Assembly (NCBI RefSeq): GCF_021504595.1
Contig: NZ_JACSGT010000001.1
Location: forward strand, 3,162,001 to 3,226,000
From: Chryseobacterium indicum
Lineage (GTDB): Bacteria; Bacteroidota; Bacteroidia; Flavobacteriales; Weeksellaceae
DNA length: 64,000 nt
Direction: 5' to 3'
The position numbers were made by a program, and so were the translations under genes. Of the stretch, positions 37,236 through 46,479 are shown piece after piece (position 1 is the first letter of the stretch; every line of letters begins with the position of its first letter). The notes under the pieces were generated by a model that saw only the letters and a list, made by a program, of their open reading frames with translations, was not told the DNA's origin and searched no databases.

Positions 37236-38291
37236 TTACAAAGATTGCATATCAATCACGAAACGGTATTTCACATCGCTTTTCAGCATTCTGTCATACG
37301 CTTCATTAATGTCCTGCATTTTGATTAATTCAATATCCGATACAATATTATGTTTTCCGCAGAAATCCAAAAGTTCCTGAGTTTCGGCAATTCCTCCAAT
37401 TAAAGATCCTGCAACCGAACGGCGCTGGAAAATAAGCGGTCTTGTACTTGGAGCTTCATTTTCAAATTCACCTACAAATCCTACCATAACCAGAGTTCCG
37501 TTTAAAGCAACGGTTTGCATGTAAGGATTAATGTCGTGTTCATAAGGAACGGTATCAATAATCACATCAAATTTCCCTTTTACAGCATCCATCTGATCCT
37601 GTTCTGTGGAAATCACCACATGATCTGCTCCCAGATTTTTAGCATCTTCCGTTTTTCCCGGAGTTCTGGAGAATAATGTTACTTCAGCACCTAAACCTTT
37701 TGCCAGTTTAATCGCCATGTGTCCCAAACCTCCCAAACCAACAACAGCAACTTTAGAATCAGGACCTACATTCCAGTGTCTTAGCGGAGACCATGTTGTA
37801 ATTCCTGCACAAAGAAGAGGAGCAACAGCCGCTAAATCTAAGTTTTCAGGAACACTTAATACGAAATGCTCATCTACAACTACTTTTTGAGAATATCCTC
37901 CGAAAGTATGTCCTCCCAAATGTTTATCAGCTCCATTATAAGTTCCTGTGAAACCATTCTGGCAATATTGTTCAAGATCATGTTTGCAGCTTTCGCAATC
38001 GCCGCATGAATCTACCATACAGCCAACTGCAGCCAGATCGCCAACCTTAAATTTTGAAACCTCACTTCCTACATTAGTCACCCTTCCCACAATTTCGTGT
38101 CCCGGAACTACAGGATACATCGATCCGCCCCAGTCGTTTCTTGCGGTGTGAAGATCGGAGTGGCAAACACCGCAGTATAGAATTTCAATTTCTACATCTT
38201 TTGCGGTTACTTCTCTTCTGGTGATATGTAATTCCTGTAAATCGGCAGTTTTGGATTCTGCCCCGTAAGCTTTTACTGTGAATGTACTCAT
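37236..38291 (-). CDS. Zinc-dependent NAD(P) alcohol dehydrogenase (YahK/CAD type)
   Basis: The 351-residue MDR enzyme has catalytic zinc ligands Cys43 (YCGVCHSDLH) and His65 (PGHEIVG), and a structural zinc site with Cys96, Cys99, Cys102 and Cys110 (SCGDCESCKHDLEQYC). The Rossmann motif is VVGLGGLGHMAIKLAK. It belongs to the cinnamyl alcohol dehydrogenase/YahK group, which reduces aldehydes with NADPH. The gene is monocistronic with its own terminator. The divergent AraC-type gene (197 nt away) is its likely regulator. Detoxification of reactive aldehydes is a family-based inference. Confidence 0.94.
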   Translation of the reverse strand: MSTFTVKAYGAESKTADLQELHITRREVTAKDVEIEILYCGVCHSDLHTARNDWGGSMYPVVPGHEIVGRVTNVGSEVSKFKVGDLAAVGCMVDSCGDCESCKHDLEQYCQNGFTGTYNGADKHLGGHTFGGYSQKVVVDEHFVLSVPENLDLAAVAPLLCAGITTWSPLRHWNVGPDSKVAVVGLGGLGHMAIKLAKGLGAEVTLFSRTPGKTEDAKNLGADHVVISTEQDQMDAVKGKFDVIIDTVPYEHDINPYMQTVALNGTLVMVGFVGEFENEAPSTRPLIFQRRSVAGSLIGGIAETQELLDFCGKHNIVSDIELIKMQDINEAYDRMLKSDVKYRFVIDMQSL

Positions 38292-38458
38292 TTTGTTTAG
38301 TATTAATTATTTTGATTAGTTTATTCTTTGATTCAGAATAGGAAATTCTTCATTTTCCTAGCTGCAAAATTCGAACCTTTTGCAGTAAATCATCTTATAT
38401 AAATTACGGAAAGATGTACCAATTTTACAGACAGAATAAAACGTAGGATTAAAAGTGG

Positions 38459-38466
38459 TAATTTTG
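38459..38466 (+). promoter_or_regulatory. -7 box of the AraC-type gene
   Basis: TAATTTTG lies 22 nt before the start codon of the AraC-type gene, in the divergent gap with the dehydrogenase. Confidence 0.45.
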
Positions 38467-38488
38467 AATAGCAATTAAAATTTACTTC

Positions 38489-39391
38489 ATGGAAAATCGG
38501 GAGACTGAAATCTACAATACAGTTTCAGAATACAATAAAATGCTGAATCACGAGACGTTACATCCTTTGGTAAGTGTAATCGATTTTTCCAAATCTGATC
38601 CTATTTGTCAGCATGTAAGACAGTTTGGTTTTTACACGGTCTTTTTAAAAGATGTCATGTGCGGCGATATGCAGTACGGAAAACACAGCTACGATTATCA
38701 GGAAGGAACACTGGTGTTTATTGCTCCGGGACAGACGTACGGAATTTATAATGCAGGTACCTACATTCAGCCAGCCGGTTTTGCTCTCGTTTTTCATCCT
38801 GATTTATTAAAAGGAACTAATCTCGGAAAAAATATCAAAGAGTATAATTTTTTCTCTTATGAAGTGCATGAAGCACTCCATCTTTCAGAAAAAGAAAGAG
38901 AAATTATTCTCGAATGTTTTAAAAATATAAAGCATGAACTGGAACAACCGATTGATAAACACAGTAAATCTTTAATTGTTAACAATATCGAACTGTTCCT
39001 GAATTACTGTATGCGGTTTTACGACCGTCAGTTTATCACCAGAGATCACATCAATCAGGGAGTCATCGGAAAATTTGAAACTCTTCTGAATGATTATCTC
39101 ACCTCCGAAAAACCTAAAAATATAGGCTTTCCAATGGTAAATTATTTTGCGGAACAACTTAATCTTTCCGCGAATTATTTTGGTGATCTCATTAAAAAAG
39201 AAATGGGAGTTTCCGCTCAGGAATTCATCCACAATAAACTGATTGATGTGGCAAAAGACCAGATTTTCGATTCTGCAAAGTCCATCAGTGAAATTTCTTA
39301 TAATTTAGGCTTTAAATATCCTCAGCATTTTACCAGACTTTTTAAAAGTAAAGTAGGCGTTTCTCCAAGTGAATACAAAACGCTGAATTAG
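38489..39391 (+). CDS. AraC family transcriptional regulator
   Basis: The 300-residue regulator has an N-terminal cupin-like sensor (about 20-120; GTLVFIAPGQTYGIY) and a C-terminal double HTH (about 200-300) with LNLSANYFGDLIKKEMG, then SISEISYNLGFKYPQHFTRLFKSKVGVSPSEYK. It is transcribed away from the aldehyde/alcohol dehydrogenase gene and probably activates it; the effector is unknown. The -7 box is close to the start, so the leader is short. Confidence 0.93.
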   Translation: MENRETEIYNTVSEYNKMLNHETLHPLVSVIDFSKSDPICQHVRQFGFYTVFLKDVMCGDMQYGKHSYDYQEGTLVFIAPGQTYGIYNAGTYIQPAGFALVFHPDLLKGTNLGKNIKEYNFFSYEVHEALHLSEKEREIILECFKNIKHELEQPIDKHSKSLIVNNIELFLNYCMRFYDRQFITRDHINQGVIGKFETLLNDYLTSEKPKNIGFPMVNYFAEQLNLSANYFGDLIKKEMGVSAQEFIHNKLIDVAKDQIFDSAKSISEISYNLGFKYPQHFTRLFKSKVGVSPSEYKTLN

Positions 39392-39520
39392 TTTAAAAAA
39401 TAAATTTCCACGAGTACAACGAGCAAATCTGTTGGTTAAATTAGCGCAAAAAAGAGATATTGAGGTGAAGTTAAAGTAAGAAATCACTACCTTTAAAAAG
39501 CAGACCAATATTGTTTCATC

Positions 39521-40849
39521 ATGACGGCAAAACAAAATACAGGAATTCATACTTTTCATACTTCTATCGGTAAAATATCTGCAATAAAAACAAACGGTGT
39601 GATCAAAGCGAAAAGCATCCGTTACGCGCGATCAGAAAGATATAAAAAGCCCGTTCCTGTAGAAGATATTCAGACTCACGAAATTTTGGATAAAACACCG
39701 GTTTGTCCTCAACACATCAGTCCGTTACTTGAAAGATTGATCCAGAAAACAACTATCGATCATTTTGAACCCGATGAATCTCCTCAGTTTTTAACAGTCA
39801 CCCGTCCTGAACATACGGTGGAAAATGAAAAACTTCCTGTCGTGGTTTGGATTCACGGAGGTTCCTATGAAATCGGCTGCGGAGATCTGCCCACTTCCGA
39901 TCCTTCGGTGTGGGTGAAAGAACAGCATATTATAGTTGTTTCTGTAAGTTATCGTCTCGGGCTTTTCGGGTTTTTGGGTGGAAACGAAGAAAGACCTGCC
40001 AATTTAGGCTTGTTCGATATCATGGAATCCCTGAAATGGATTCAGAAAAATATTCACAGTTTTGGCGGAAATCCGGAAAATGTTACTCTTTTCGGACAGT
40101 CTTCGGGAGGGGATGCGATTGCACATCTGATGATTTCCGAAGGAATTGATGGTTTGTTTAAAAGAGCGATTATCCACAGCGCGCCGCTTGGTTTCAGGAT
40201 GAAAAGAGGCAAAATGTCTTTAGAATTTTTCAGAAAAACCGATTTTCTGAAGCATGAAAAAGATCCCCTGAAAATGGTGGATGAATACGTTAAATTTTTA
40301 CCTTCATTCAGAAAATACGGTTTAAAAACGTCCATGCCTTTCTGTACGCAATATGGTTTCGCCCCCTTATGCAAGGAAGAGGAAAGTCTACCAAAATGGA
40401 AAGCGAATGCGAAAAAATATGATGTATTGATCGGTTCCAATCATGACGAAACTGCTTTTTATGTAAAAACGGCTCAGGAAGGACTTTACACCTATCTTCA
40501 CGAAAAGATTCTCAACAAAATCGTTCGTAAGACAACAGAATCCATTTACGAAAAACCGGCAAAGATTTTTGCTGAAAATTATGCTTCGGGTGGTGGAAAT
40601 ATTTATCAGTTTAAAATTAATTCTGTTCTGAAAAACAATTACATCGGAGCTTCCCACTGTGTAGATCTTCCGTTGATTTTCGAAAATCAGGAAGCGTGGA
40701 AATCGGCAGAACTTTTAAAAGATGTCCCGTGGAAACACATTCAGGAAAACGGAAAAAAACTTCGTGCGCTCTGGGCAGAATTTGCAAGAACAGGGAAAAT
40801 TTCCGATCATTCAGAACGACCGGAAATTCTTGAACTCCGAAAAGTTTAG
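39521..40849 (+). CDS. Type B carboxylesterase/lipase family protein
   Basis: The 442-residue alpha/beta hydrolase has the oxyanion segment WIHGGSYEIG (HGG at 112-114), the nucleophile elbow FGQSSGG (Ser194; Gln and Ser in place of the usual Glu and Ala), and SFGGNPENVTLFGQ just before it. A catalytic His is likely in GASHCVDLPLIF near residue 375. No signal peptide is seen, so it is probably cytosolic. Its natural ester is unknown. It stands alone, 129 nt after the AraC-type gene. At 442 residues it is somewhat shorter than typical carboxylesterase-family members. Confidence 0.9.
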   Translation: MTAKQNTGIHTFHTSIGKISAIKTNGVIKAKSIRYARSERYKKPVPVEDIQTHEILDKTPVCPQHISPLLERLIQKTTIDHFEPDESPQFLTVTRPEHTVENEKLPVVVWIHGGSYEIGCGDLPTSDPSVWVKEQHIIVVSVSYRLGLFGFLGGNEERPANLGLFDIMESLKWIQKNIHSFGGNPENVTLFGQSSGGDAIAHLMISEGIDGLFKRAIIHSAPLGFRMKRGKMSLEFFRKTDFLKHEKDPLKMVDEYVKFLPSFRKYGLKTSMPFCTQYGFAPLCKEEESLPKWKANAKKYDVLIGSNHDETAFYVKTAQEGLYTYLHEKILNKIVRKTTESIYEKPAKIFAENYASGGGNIYQFKINSVLKNNYIGASHCVDLPLIFENQEAWKSAELLKDVPWKHIQENGKKLRALWAEFARTGKISDHSERPEILELRKV

Positions 40850-40859
40850 TTTTATTTTT

Positions 40860-41020
40860 TAAACACGAATACCACGAATTTTCTACATTTTTTAAACACG
40901 AATGTCACAAATATTTTCACGAATATTCACAAAGTAATTTTAGATAGATTCATTTAAAATTGTGCTATTTGCAAAAGTATTCGTGTCATTTGTGAAAGCC
41001 ATTTGTAATATTCGTGTTCA
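40860..41020. repeat. Palindromic intergenic element, AAACACGAAT family
   Basis: The left end TAAACACGAATACCACGAAT (repeated once, with AAACACGAATGTCACAAAT) is the inverse of the right end ATTCGTGTCATTTGTG ... ATATTCGTGTTCA. The core TTCACAAAGTAATTTTAGA is shared with 47634-47652. It fills the gap between the convergent carboxylesterase and amylase genes and abuts the amylase stop codon. Confidence 0.65.
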
Positions 41021-41022
41021 AA

Positions 41023-42495
41023 TTATTCAGCAAGCCAGACACTCACATTTCCTGCCGGAACCGGGAAATTTCCCCAACCGTTTTCATCGATGGTAATTTT
41101 ATCCTCAAATCTTCCCAAAGCATCATAAAACGTTTGTCCGATATATCTTTCGCCCATCTCCATCGGTTTTTCGTACGCATCTTTATTGCTTAAGACAACC
41201 GCACATCCGGAATGTTCCTCATCGCCTTCACGAACCCAGCCCAGACAATTGGCATCCTCAAAATAATCTCTCTGTTCTCCGTAAGCATTGTTTTTTCGGG
41301 CTTTCAGAAGTTCTTCAATACCGTCCACTTTATTTAAGAATATTTCCTGATCGTTGCCTTCTTTATCTTTATCCACATAATGCGCTCCGTAGAGATCCGG
41401 ATAAAATACACACGGATAACCGTCTTTTCTCAACAGAATCAATGCATACGCCAAAGGTTTGAACCATTCTTCAACTGGAGCTTCAAGATCCTGTAAAGGC
41501 TGTGTATCATGATTATCTACAAGACTTACCGAGTGAAGCGGATCTGCCTGAGTAAGACTTTCGTCAAAAATTCTCCGCAAATCGTAAGACGCTCCTTCAT
41601 TGGAAGCGGTATGGAAACTATTCTGTAGAGAACTGTCGAACAGACTCATGCATCCTTCTGTAACTTCTATGTATTTCTGCAAGAGATTCAGATATCCGGG
41701 AGCCCAATATTCGCCGACCGCAAAAATATTTTTTCCGGTATTGGAACGAAGCAAAGTAAGCCATTCTTTATAAAAATCAAATGAAATATGCTTTAAGGCA
41801 TCCAGTCTCACGCCGTCGAAATCAGTTTCATCAAAATACCATTTTGCCCAGTTGTTCAGTTCTTCGCGTACGAACGGATTTCTGTGTTCTACATCGTTGT
41901 ACATCAGGTAATCGTAATTTCCCTTCTCATCATCGATCATTTCTTCCCAGTCGGTTCCGTATTCATTTTTAATTTTAAAAATCTGTGAATCCATTCCTTC
42001 GGCATAATCTACACCGCTGAAGCAGGTGAAGTTCCATTCAAATTCAGAATATTTTTTATTTCTTCCGGGAAAGGTGAATTTGGTATAAGACTGTATTTCT
42101 ATTTCATCCGAGATTATTTTTTCTCTGTTTTCTTCGTCAACTTTTAATGCTTTAAAGGTTTCCAGTTCATCGCCTCCGCCTTTATGTCCAAGTACAATAT
42201 CTACAATTACTTTAATATTGTTTTCTTTAAGCGCTTTTATTGCTTTAATATAATCTTCTTTAGTACCGTATTTGGTGGGAATTGTTCCTTTCTGATCAAA
42301 TTCTCCGAGGTCATAGAGGTCGTAAGCATCGTAGCCAATAGAATGACCTCCTGTTGCGCCTTTGTAAGCGGGCGGAAACCAGACTGAGGTAATGCCGAGT
42401 CCGGCTAAATATTTTGCGTTTTGTTCTGCTTCTTTCCACAGTTTGCTGTCTCCTTCTGTATACCAGTGGAAATACTGAATCATCGTTTCATTCAT
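41023..42495 (-). CDS. Cytoplasmic alpha-amylase (GH13)
   Basis: The 490-residue glycoside hydrolase has no signal peptide. The (beta/alpha)8 barrel motifs are VIVDIVLGHK (region I), GVRLDALKH with nucleophile Asp232 (II), AVGEYWAPG with acid/base Glu262 (III), and LVDNHDTQ with Asp330 (IV). The start MNETMIQYFHWY is that of the GH13_5-type cytoplasmic enzymes that cut alpha-1,4-glucans or malto-oligosaccharides. A domain C beta-sandwich ends NVSVWLAE. No other glycogen or starch genes are nearby. It is 47 nt upstream of dinB in the same direction. Confidence 0.95.
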   Translation of the reverse strand: MNETMIQYFHWYTEGDSKLWKEAEQNAKYLAGLGITSVWFPPAYKGATGGHSIGYDAYDLYDLGEFDQKGTIPTKYGTKEDYIKAIKALKENNIKVIVDIVLGHKGGGDELETFKALKVDEENREKIISDEIEIQSYTKFTFPGRNKKYSEFEWNFTCFSGVDYAEGMDSQIFKIKNEYGTDWEEMIDDEKGNYDYLMYNDVEHRNPFVREELNNWAKWYFDETDFDGVRLDALKHISFDFYKEWLTLLRSNTGKNIFAVGEYWAPGYLNLLQKYIEVTEGCMSLFDSSLQNSFHTASNEGASYDLRRIFDESLTQADPLHSVSLVDNHDTQPLQDLEAPVEEWFKPLAYALILLRKDGYPCVFYPDLYGAHYVDKDKEGNDQEIFLNKVDGIEELLKARKNNAYGEQRDYFEDANCLGWVREGDEEHSGCAVVLSNKDAYEKPMEMGERYIGQTFYDALGRFEDKITIDENGWGNFPVPAGNVSVWLAE

Positions 42496-42542
42496 AAATT
42501 GTAAAATTTGGTTACTACAATTTAGTGAAAAAATCCGGATTA

Positions 42543-43637
42543 TCAGTCTTCGAATTCTTTAAACGGAATTTTTAGTTGAACGGAAACCTGTTTTTTTTCT
42601 TCGGTATTGAGGTGGGAGAGAGATAATCCCAACAGTCTCACCGGTTTATCAAAAGGTCTTAATTCCCAAAGTTTTTTTCCGGTTTTCAGATATTGTTCGG
42701 CAGAGGAAAAATATTCTTCTTTGGTGATACTTCTTGTATAGAGTGAGAAATCTTTGTATTTAATTTTTAAAGTTAAAGATCTTCCCAGAATATTATTTTT
42801 CTGTAAGCGTGTGTGAAGCTCTTCACTCAGACTTTCCAGTTTTTCATTGACCTGCTGTTCATCAAAAAGATCTTCAAAAAAAGTTCTTTCTACTGCTACA
42901 CTTTTCTGGATGCGGTGCGGTTTTACTTCTGAATGATGAATTCCGCGAACCACGTTGTAATAATAAGCTCCGGATTTTCCGAACAGTCTTGTTAAATCTT
43001 CAATGGATCTTTTCTTTAGATCTTTTCCTTTGTAAATGCCTAAGCTGAACATTTTATTAGCCGTTACTTTTCCGACTCCATAAAATTTTTCTACCGGAAG
43101 TTCTTCCAGAAAACCTTCGATTTTGTCGGGATGAATGGTTTTTTGTCCGTTCGGTTTGTTGATATCTGAAGCGACTTTGGCTAAAAATTTATTCACAGAA
43201 ATTCCGGCGGAAGCAGTAAGTCCAGTTTCGTCAAAAATTTTCTGACGGATCTCTTTGGCGATCTGATTGGCAGATTCCATTCCTTTTTTATTTTCTGTAA
43301 CGTCGAGGTAGGCTTCATCCAAAGAAAGAGGTTCCACCAGATCGGTGTATTCGTAAAATATTTCACGGATCTTTTTAGAAATTTCTTTATAACGCGCAAA
43401 GCGCGGAGGTACGAAAATAAGGTGCGGACATTTTTCTTTTGCCGTTTTGCTGGGCATTGCAGAACGGACTCCGAATTTTCTGGCTTCGTAACTTGCCGCC
43501 GAAACCACACCACGATGTCCGCCTCCGACTGCAATTGCTTTTCCTTTCAATGCAGGATTGTCATGCTGCTCCACAGAAGCATAGAATGCATCCATATCGA
43601 CATGAATTATTTTGCGCATGGGAAAAGAAGAATCCAT
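42543..43637 (-). CDS. dinB: DNA polymerase IV (Y-family)
   Basis: The 364-residue translesion polymerase has active-site acidic residues in IIHVDMDAFYASVEQ (Asp14) and LSLDEAYLDV (Asp107, Glu108), plus the HRGVVSAASYEARKFGV steric-gate region. The little-finger domain follows. A second in-frame Met 6 codons in (43619) is also possible; the longer form matches the short N-terminal lead of related flavobacterial proteins, so it is kept. No SOS box could be assigned. The C-terminus lacks a clear beta-clamp pentapeptide. Confidence 0.94.
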   Translation of the reverse strand: MDSSFPMRKIIHVDMDAFYASVEQHDNPALKGKAIAVGGGHRGVVSAASYEARKFGVRSAMPSKTAKEKCPHLIFVPPRFARYKEISKKIREIFYEYTDLVEPLSLDEAYLDVTENKKGMESANQIAKEIRQKIFDETGLTASAGISVNKFLAKVASDINKPNGQKTIHPDKIEGFLEELPVEKFYGVGKVTANKMFSLGIYKGKDLKKRSIEDLTRLFGKSGAYYYNVVRGIHHSEVKPHRIQKSVAVERTFFEDLFDEQQVNEKLESLSEELHTRLQKNNILGRSLTLKIKYKDFSLYTRSITKEEYFSSAEQYLKTGKKLWELRPFDKPVRLLGLSLSHLNTEEKKQVSVQLKIPFKEFED

Positions 43638-43698
43638 ACCGCAAAGATATGGATTCCTGTATTTTTAATTATTTTCTTTTGTCCTTAATTTATTTAAT

Positions 43699-43782
43699 CG
43701 CAAGGATAGACAAAGGTTTATAGAAATGAAATATTTTTAAGATAAAACAAAGCCGTTTCACTTATTTTCGAAATACAATTGA
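43699..43782 (+). repeat. Degenerate intergenic repeat, copy 1 of a pair
   Basis: This 84-bp stretch, from CGCAAGGATAGACAAAG to GAAATACAATTGA, is clearly related to 46720-46804 in the same orientation. Shared blocks are CGCAAGG, ACAAAG, TTTTTAAG, CA-AGCC and GAAATACAA. It is non-coding. Confidence 0.55.
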
Positions 43783-43816
43783 ATAAATTTTGTCTTACTT
43801 CGCGGTAAAATAAGAA

Positions 43817-44332
43817 TTACTTCAAAAGTTTATCAATTGTTGCCTGAATTTCCGGATCTTCAGGAGTAATGGCGTAATATTTTGCAATGGCAGATTTCTG
43901 ATCGATCACCATATAACGCGGAATCCAGTTCAGATCAACATAATTATTGAAATCGTTTTTCCAGCCGGAGGAAAACCAGTAGTTCTCTTTATCTTTCATT
44001 TCAAATTTTTCCAGACTTCTGTCAAAGCCTTCTTTGGAACGGTCCAACGATAGAAATACAAAATCTATGTTTTTATTTTTTTCTTCCAGTTCTCTGGCTT
44101 TCGGAAGCGCATTTAAACAGTCTCTGCACCATCCTGCCCAAAAATCAATAACCAGAACTTTACCTTTATGCTGATCCAGAATCTGCTGAATGGTAACCGT
44201 TTTTCCGTCTTCATCTTCCAGTTTCTGCGCCAAAGCTTCTTTGGAGAAACCCTTTTTCAGAACTTTCGGGGTCTGCTGAGAACAGCCTAATCCGAAAATT
44301 CCCATCATTAATAGTAACAACAGTTTTTTCAT
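43817..44332 (-). CDS. Thioredoxin-fold lipoprotein (TlpA/ResA-like)
   Basis: The 171-residue protein has a lipobox signal (GLGC, Cys17) and a TlpA-like thioredoxin domain with VLVIDFWAGWCRDCLNALPK, active-site pair Cys69 and Cys72 (CRDC). The Pro of the usual CxPC is Asp here. The cis-Pro loop is near LNWIPRYMVID. The start at 44332 was chosen because an upstream ATG adds a non-conserved segment before the signal peptide. It probably acts as a thiol-disulfide exchange protein in the periplasm. No partner genes are adjacent; it lies between dinB and the left arm of a long inverted repeat. Confidence 0.9.
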   Translation of the reverse strand: MKKLLLLLMMGIFGLGCSQQTPKVLKKGFSKEALAQKLEDEDGKTVTIQQILDQHKGKVLVIDFWAGWCRDCLNALPKARELEEKNKNIDFVFLSLDRSKEGFDRSLEKFEMKDKENYWFSSGWKNDFNNYVDLNWIPRYMVIDQKSAIAKYYAITPEDPEIQATIDKLLK

Positions 44333-44482
44333 GTTCAAAAAAATTATGTATGCAAATCTAGACAATGCTGTCCAATCTGTACTGATTTTTTGATGACTTT
44401 ATGAAAATTGATTGGATTGAAGATTTCTATTGCATTTACAATTAAAAAATTCACAAATTTTATCGTTCTGAAAACATCGACA

Positions 44483-44637
44483 AATATTAAGTCTGTTTAA
44501 ACTTTTATTTAACCGCAAAAGTCACAAAAAGATCTACTAAATTTTTTATTTAAAGTTGATTATTCTGGAAATTCGCTTTAACATTATCTTTTGTCCCTTT
44601 TGCGGTTAATTCTGAAATTAGTTTATCACAAGTTTAT
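44483..44637. repeat. Left arm of long inverted repeat (contains CGCAAAAG-family element 44509-44609)
   Basis: This stretch of about 155 bp matches 47651-47868 in reverse orientation, nearly base for base over long stretches (for example AAGTCTGTTTAAACTTTTAT, and TATCTTTTGTCCCTTTTGCG). The 101-bp element inside has TTAACCGC ends. The right arm carries an extra 69 bp. Most of the 322-nt gap before the punA stop codon is this repeat; the rest (44333-44482) is AT-rich with nothing recognised. Confidence 0.85.
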
Positions 44638-44654
44638 TGTTAATAATCTTAGGT

Positions 44655-45470
44655 TTATGAATAATTTTTCACCAAACCTTTTACCACTGCAATTACATTC
44701 GGCATGGCTGTATTGGCAGCGTTCAGAACTTCTTCGTGAGAAACGGAGTGGGCAATATCGGGACCGCCCAAATCGGTCACGACGGAAATACCGAAAACAT
44801 CCATTCCCATATGTTTAGCAACGATCACTTCCGGAACGGTACTCATTCCCACAAGATCTCCGCCAATGGCTTTAATCATTCCGTATTCTGCGGGAGTTTC
44901 GAAAGTGGGTCCCTGCAAAGCTACATACACACTTTGGTGGACAGTAATATTCTGTTCAGAAGCAGTATTTTGTGCAACGGAGATCATTTTTCTGCTGTAG
45001 GGTTCGCTCATATCCACAAATCGGGGACCGAAGGAATCGATGTTTCTGCCGCGAAGCGGATGTTCAGGCATCATATTGATGTGATCCCGAATGATTGCAA
45101 TATCGCCGATCTTATAGTCCGGATTAATTCCGCCTGAAGCATTGGAAAGAATGAGATTTTTAATTCCCAACAGATAAAAAACACGAATCGGAAAGACCAC
45201 CGTTTCTATGGAATGCCCTTCGTAGTAATGAAAACGACCGCTCATCATCAGAACTTTTTTTCCTTCCAGAATTCCGTAGATCAGTTTTCCGCTGTGTCCT
45301 GCAACGGTAGTCTGCGGAAAGTTGGGGATTTCAGTGTATTCTAAAGTATGAATGGCTTCCACTTCATCCTGCAGTTTGCCTAAGCCGGAGCCTAAAACAA
45401 TAGCAAAATCGGGAGTTTCTTTAATGATGTTTTGAACGAAATCTGCGGTCTGCTTAATTTTTTCTAACAT
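44655..45470 (-). CDS. punA: Purine nucleoside phosphorylase
   Basis: The 271-residue type I (trimeric) PNP splits purine nucleosides with phosphate to base and ribose-1-phosphate. It has the phosphate-binding motif VLGSGLGKL (about 25-33), VAGHSGKL, MSGRFHYYEGHS, LSNASGGINPDYKIGDI, MPEHPLRG, and the base-specificity region with GGDLVGMSTVPEVI and VTDLGG, with Asn in VSHEEVLN. It overlaps the lpxK 3' end by 17 nt, so the two are translated from one mRNA. The pairing with lpxK has no metabolic logic that I can see. Confidence 0.96.
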   Translation of the reverse strand: MLEKIKQTADFVQNIIKETPDFAIVLGSGLGKLQDEVEAIHTLEYTEIPNFPQTTVAGHSGKLIYGILEGKKVLMMSGRFHYYEGHSIETVVFPIRVFYLLGIKNLILSNASGGINPDYKIGDIAIIRDHINMMPEHPLRGRNIDSFGPRFVDMSEPYSRKMISVAQNTASEQNITVHQSVYVALQGPTFETPAEYGMIKAIGGDLVGMSTVPEVIVAKHMGMDVFGISVVTDLGGPDIAHSVSHEEVLNAANTAMPNVIAVVKGLVKNYS

Positions 45471-46479
45471 AATCTAAGATGATTTGATTGAATTCTTCCT
45501 TTTTATCAATAATTACATTGATCGGCCAGTAGTAAACAATATCTCTAAGATAGTCAAAACTTTTCAGACGCACATAGTCTTTTTCAGTGGTTAAGATCAA
45601 TTTATATTCTCCTAATTTTTTATATTCCGCGACAATATTTTTGATGTCGGCTTCCGTGAAATTATGATGGTCTCTGAATTTTAAATGTTTCACCCTCTGT
45701 GAAAATTTCGCAAGATGGGTAAGGAGAGGTTTCGGATTGGCGATTCCTGTAATTAAAAGGATGTCGTAATAATTCAGGTTGTTATCGGGAAGCATCTTTT
45801 CTCTTCCGTATACATTTTCGTCGTATCCGATAGATGAAAAGAATACTTTCTGGGTACGGTCCGGTCTTATTCTGGAAATGTAATACTGTTTGGTTTCCTC
45901 TGTAAGTTCATCGGGACATTTGCTCACCATGATGATATCTGCTCTTTTGGATCCTGCTCTGGATTCTCTTAAATCTCCTGCGGGTAAAAGATGATCTTTA
46001 AAATAAGGATCATTAAAATCGGTCATCATAATATTGAATCCTGCTTTTATCGCTCTGTGCTGCATTGCATCGTCCAGAACCAGAACATCAAGATCCATAT
46101 CACTGATTACTTTTTTGGCTCCCGGAACTCTTTCTTCGGAAACGGCGATTACGAAACGGTTTTTAAAGCGTTCAAACAACTGCATGGCTTCATCGCCTAC
46201 TGTTTTGTAGTTGCTTTCATAATTCGTAACAGCATATCCTTTCGTAAGTCTTCCGTATCCTCTGGAAAGCACACCTGTTCTGTAATGTTTGGACAGGAAA
46301 TGTGCAAGATACATCACCATCGGCGATTTTCCGCTTCCGCCCACAGAAAGGTTTCCGACACAGATTATCGGCGTTTTGAATTTCACAGATTTAAAGATTC
46401 CCAGATCATACATTGTGTTTCGGATACCCGTTACCATGTGATAACCGAGGGAAAAAGGATAGAGGTACCATCTTTTCAT
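45454..46479 (-). CDS. lpxK: Tetraacyldisaccharide 4'-kinase (lipid A synthesis)
   Basis: LpxK phosphorylates the 4' position of the lipid A disaccharide at the inner membrane. The 341-residue protein has an N-terminal membrane-associated segment and the P-loop GNLSVGGSGKSP (42-53), then VLSRGYGR, VGDEAMQL, VLDDAMQHR with the catalytic Asp pair, and FRDHHNFTEADI. It is the first gene of a two-gene minus-strand operon with punA, overlapping by 17 nt. The divergent gap to truA holds degenerate repeats. Confidence 0.95.
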   Translation of the reverse strand: MKRWYLYPFSLGYHMVTGIRNTMYDLGIFKSVKFKTPIICVGNLSVGGSGKSPMVMYLAHFLSKHYRTGVLSRGYGRLTKGYAVTNYESNYKTVGDEAMQLFERFKNRFVIAVSEERVPGAKKVISDMDLDVLVLDDAMQHRAIKAGFNIMMTDFNDPYFKDHLLPAGDLRESRAGSKRADIIMVSKCPDELTEETKQYYISRIRPDRTQKVFFSSIGYDENVYGREKMLPDNNLNYYDILLITGIANPKPLLTHLAKFSQRVKHLKFRDHHNFTEADIKNIVAEYKKLGEYKLILTTEKDYVRLKSFDYLRDIVYYWPINVIIDKKEEFNQIILDYVRKN

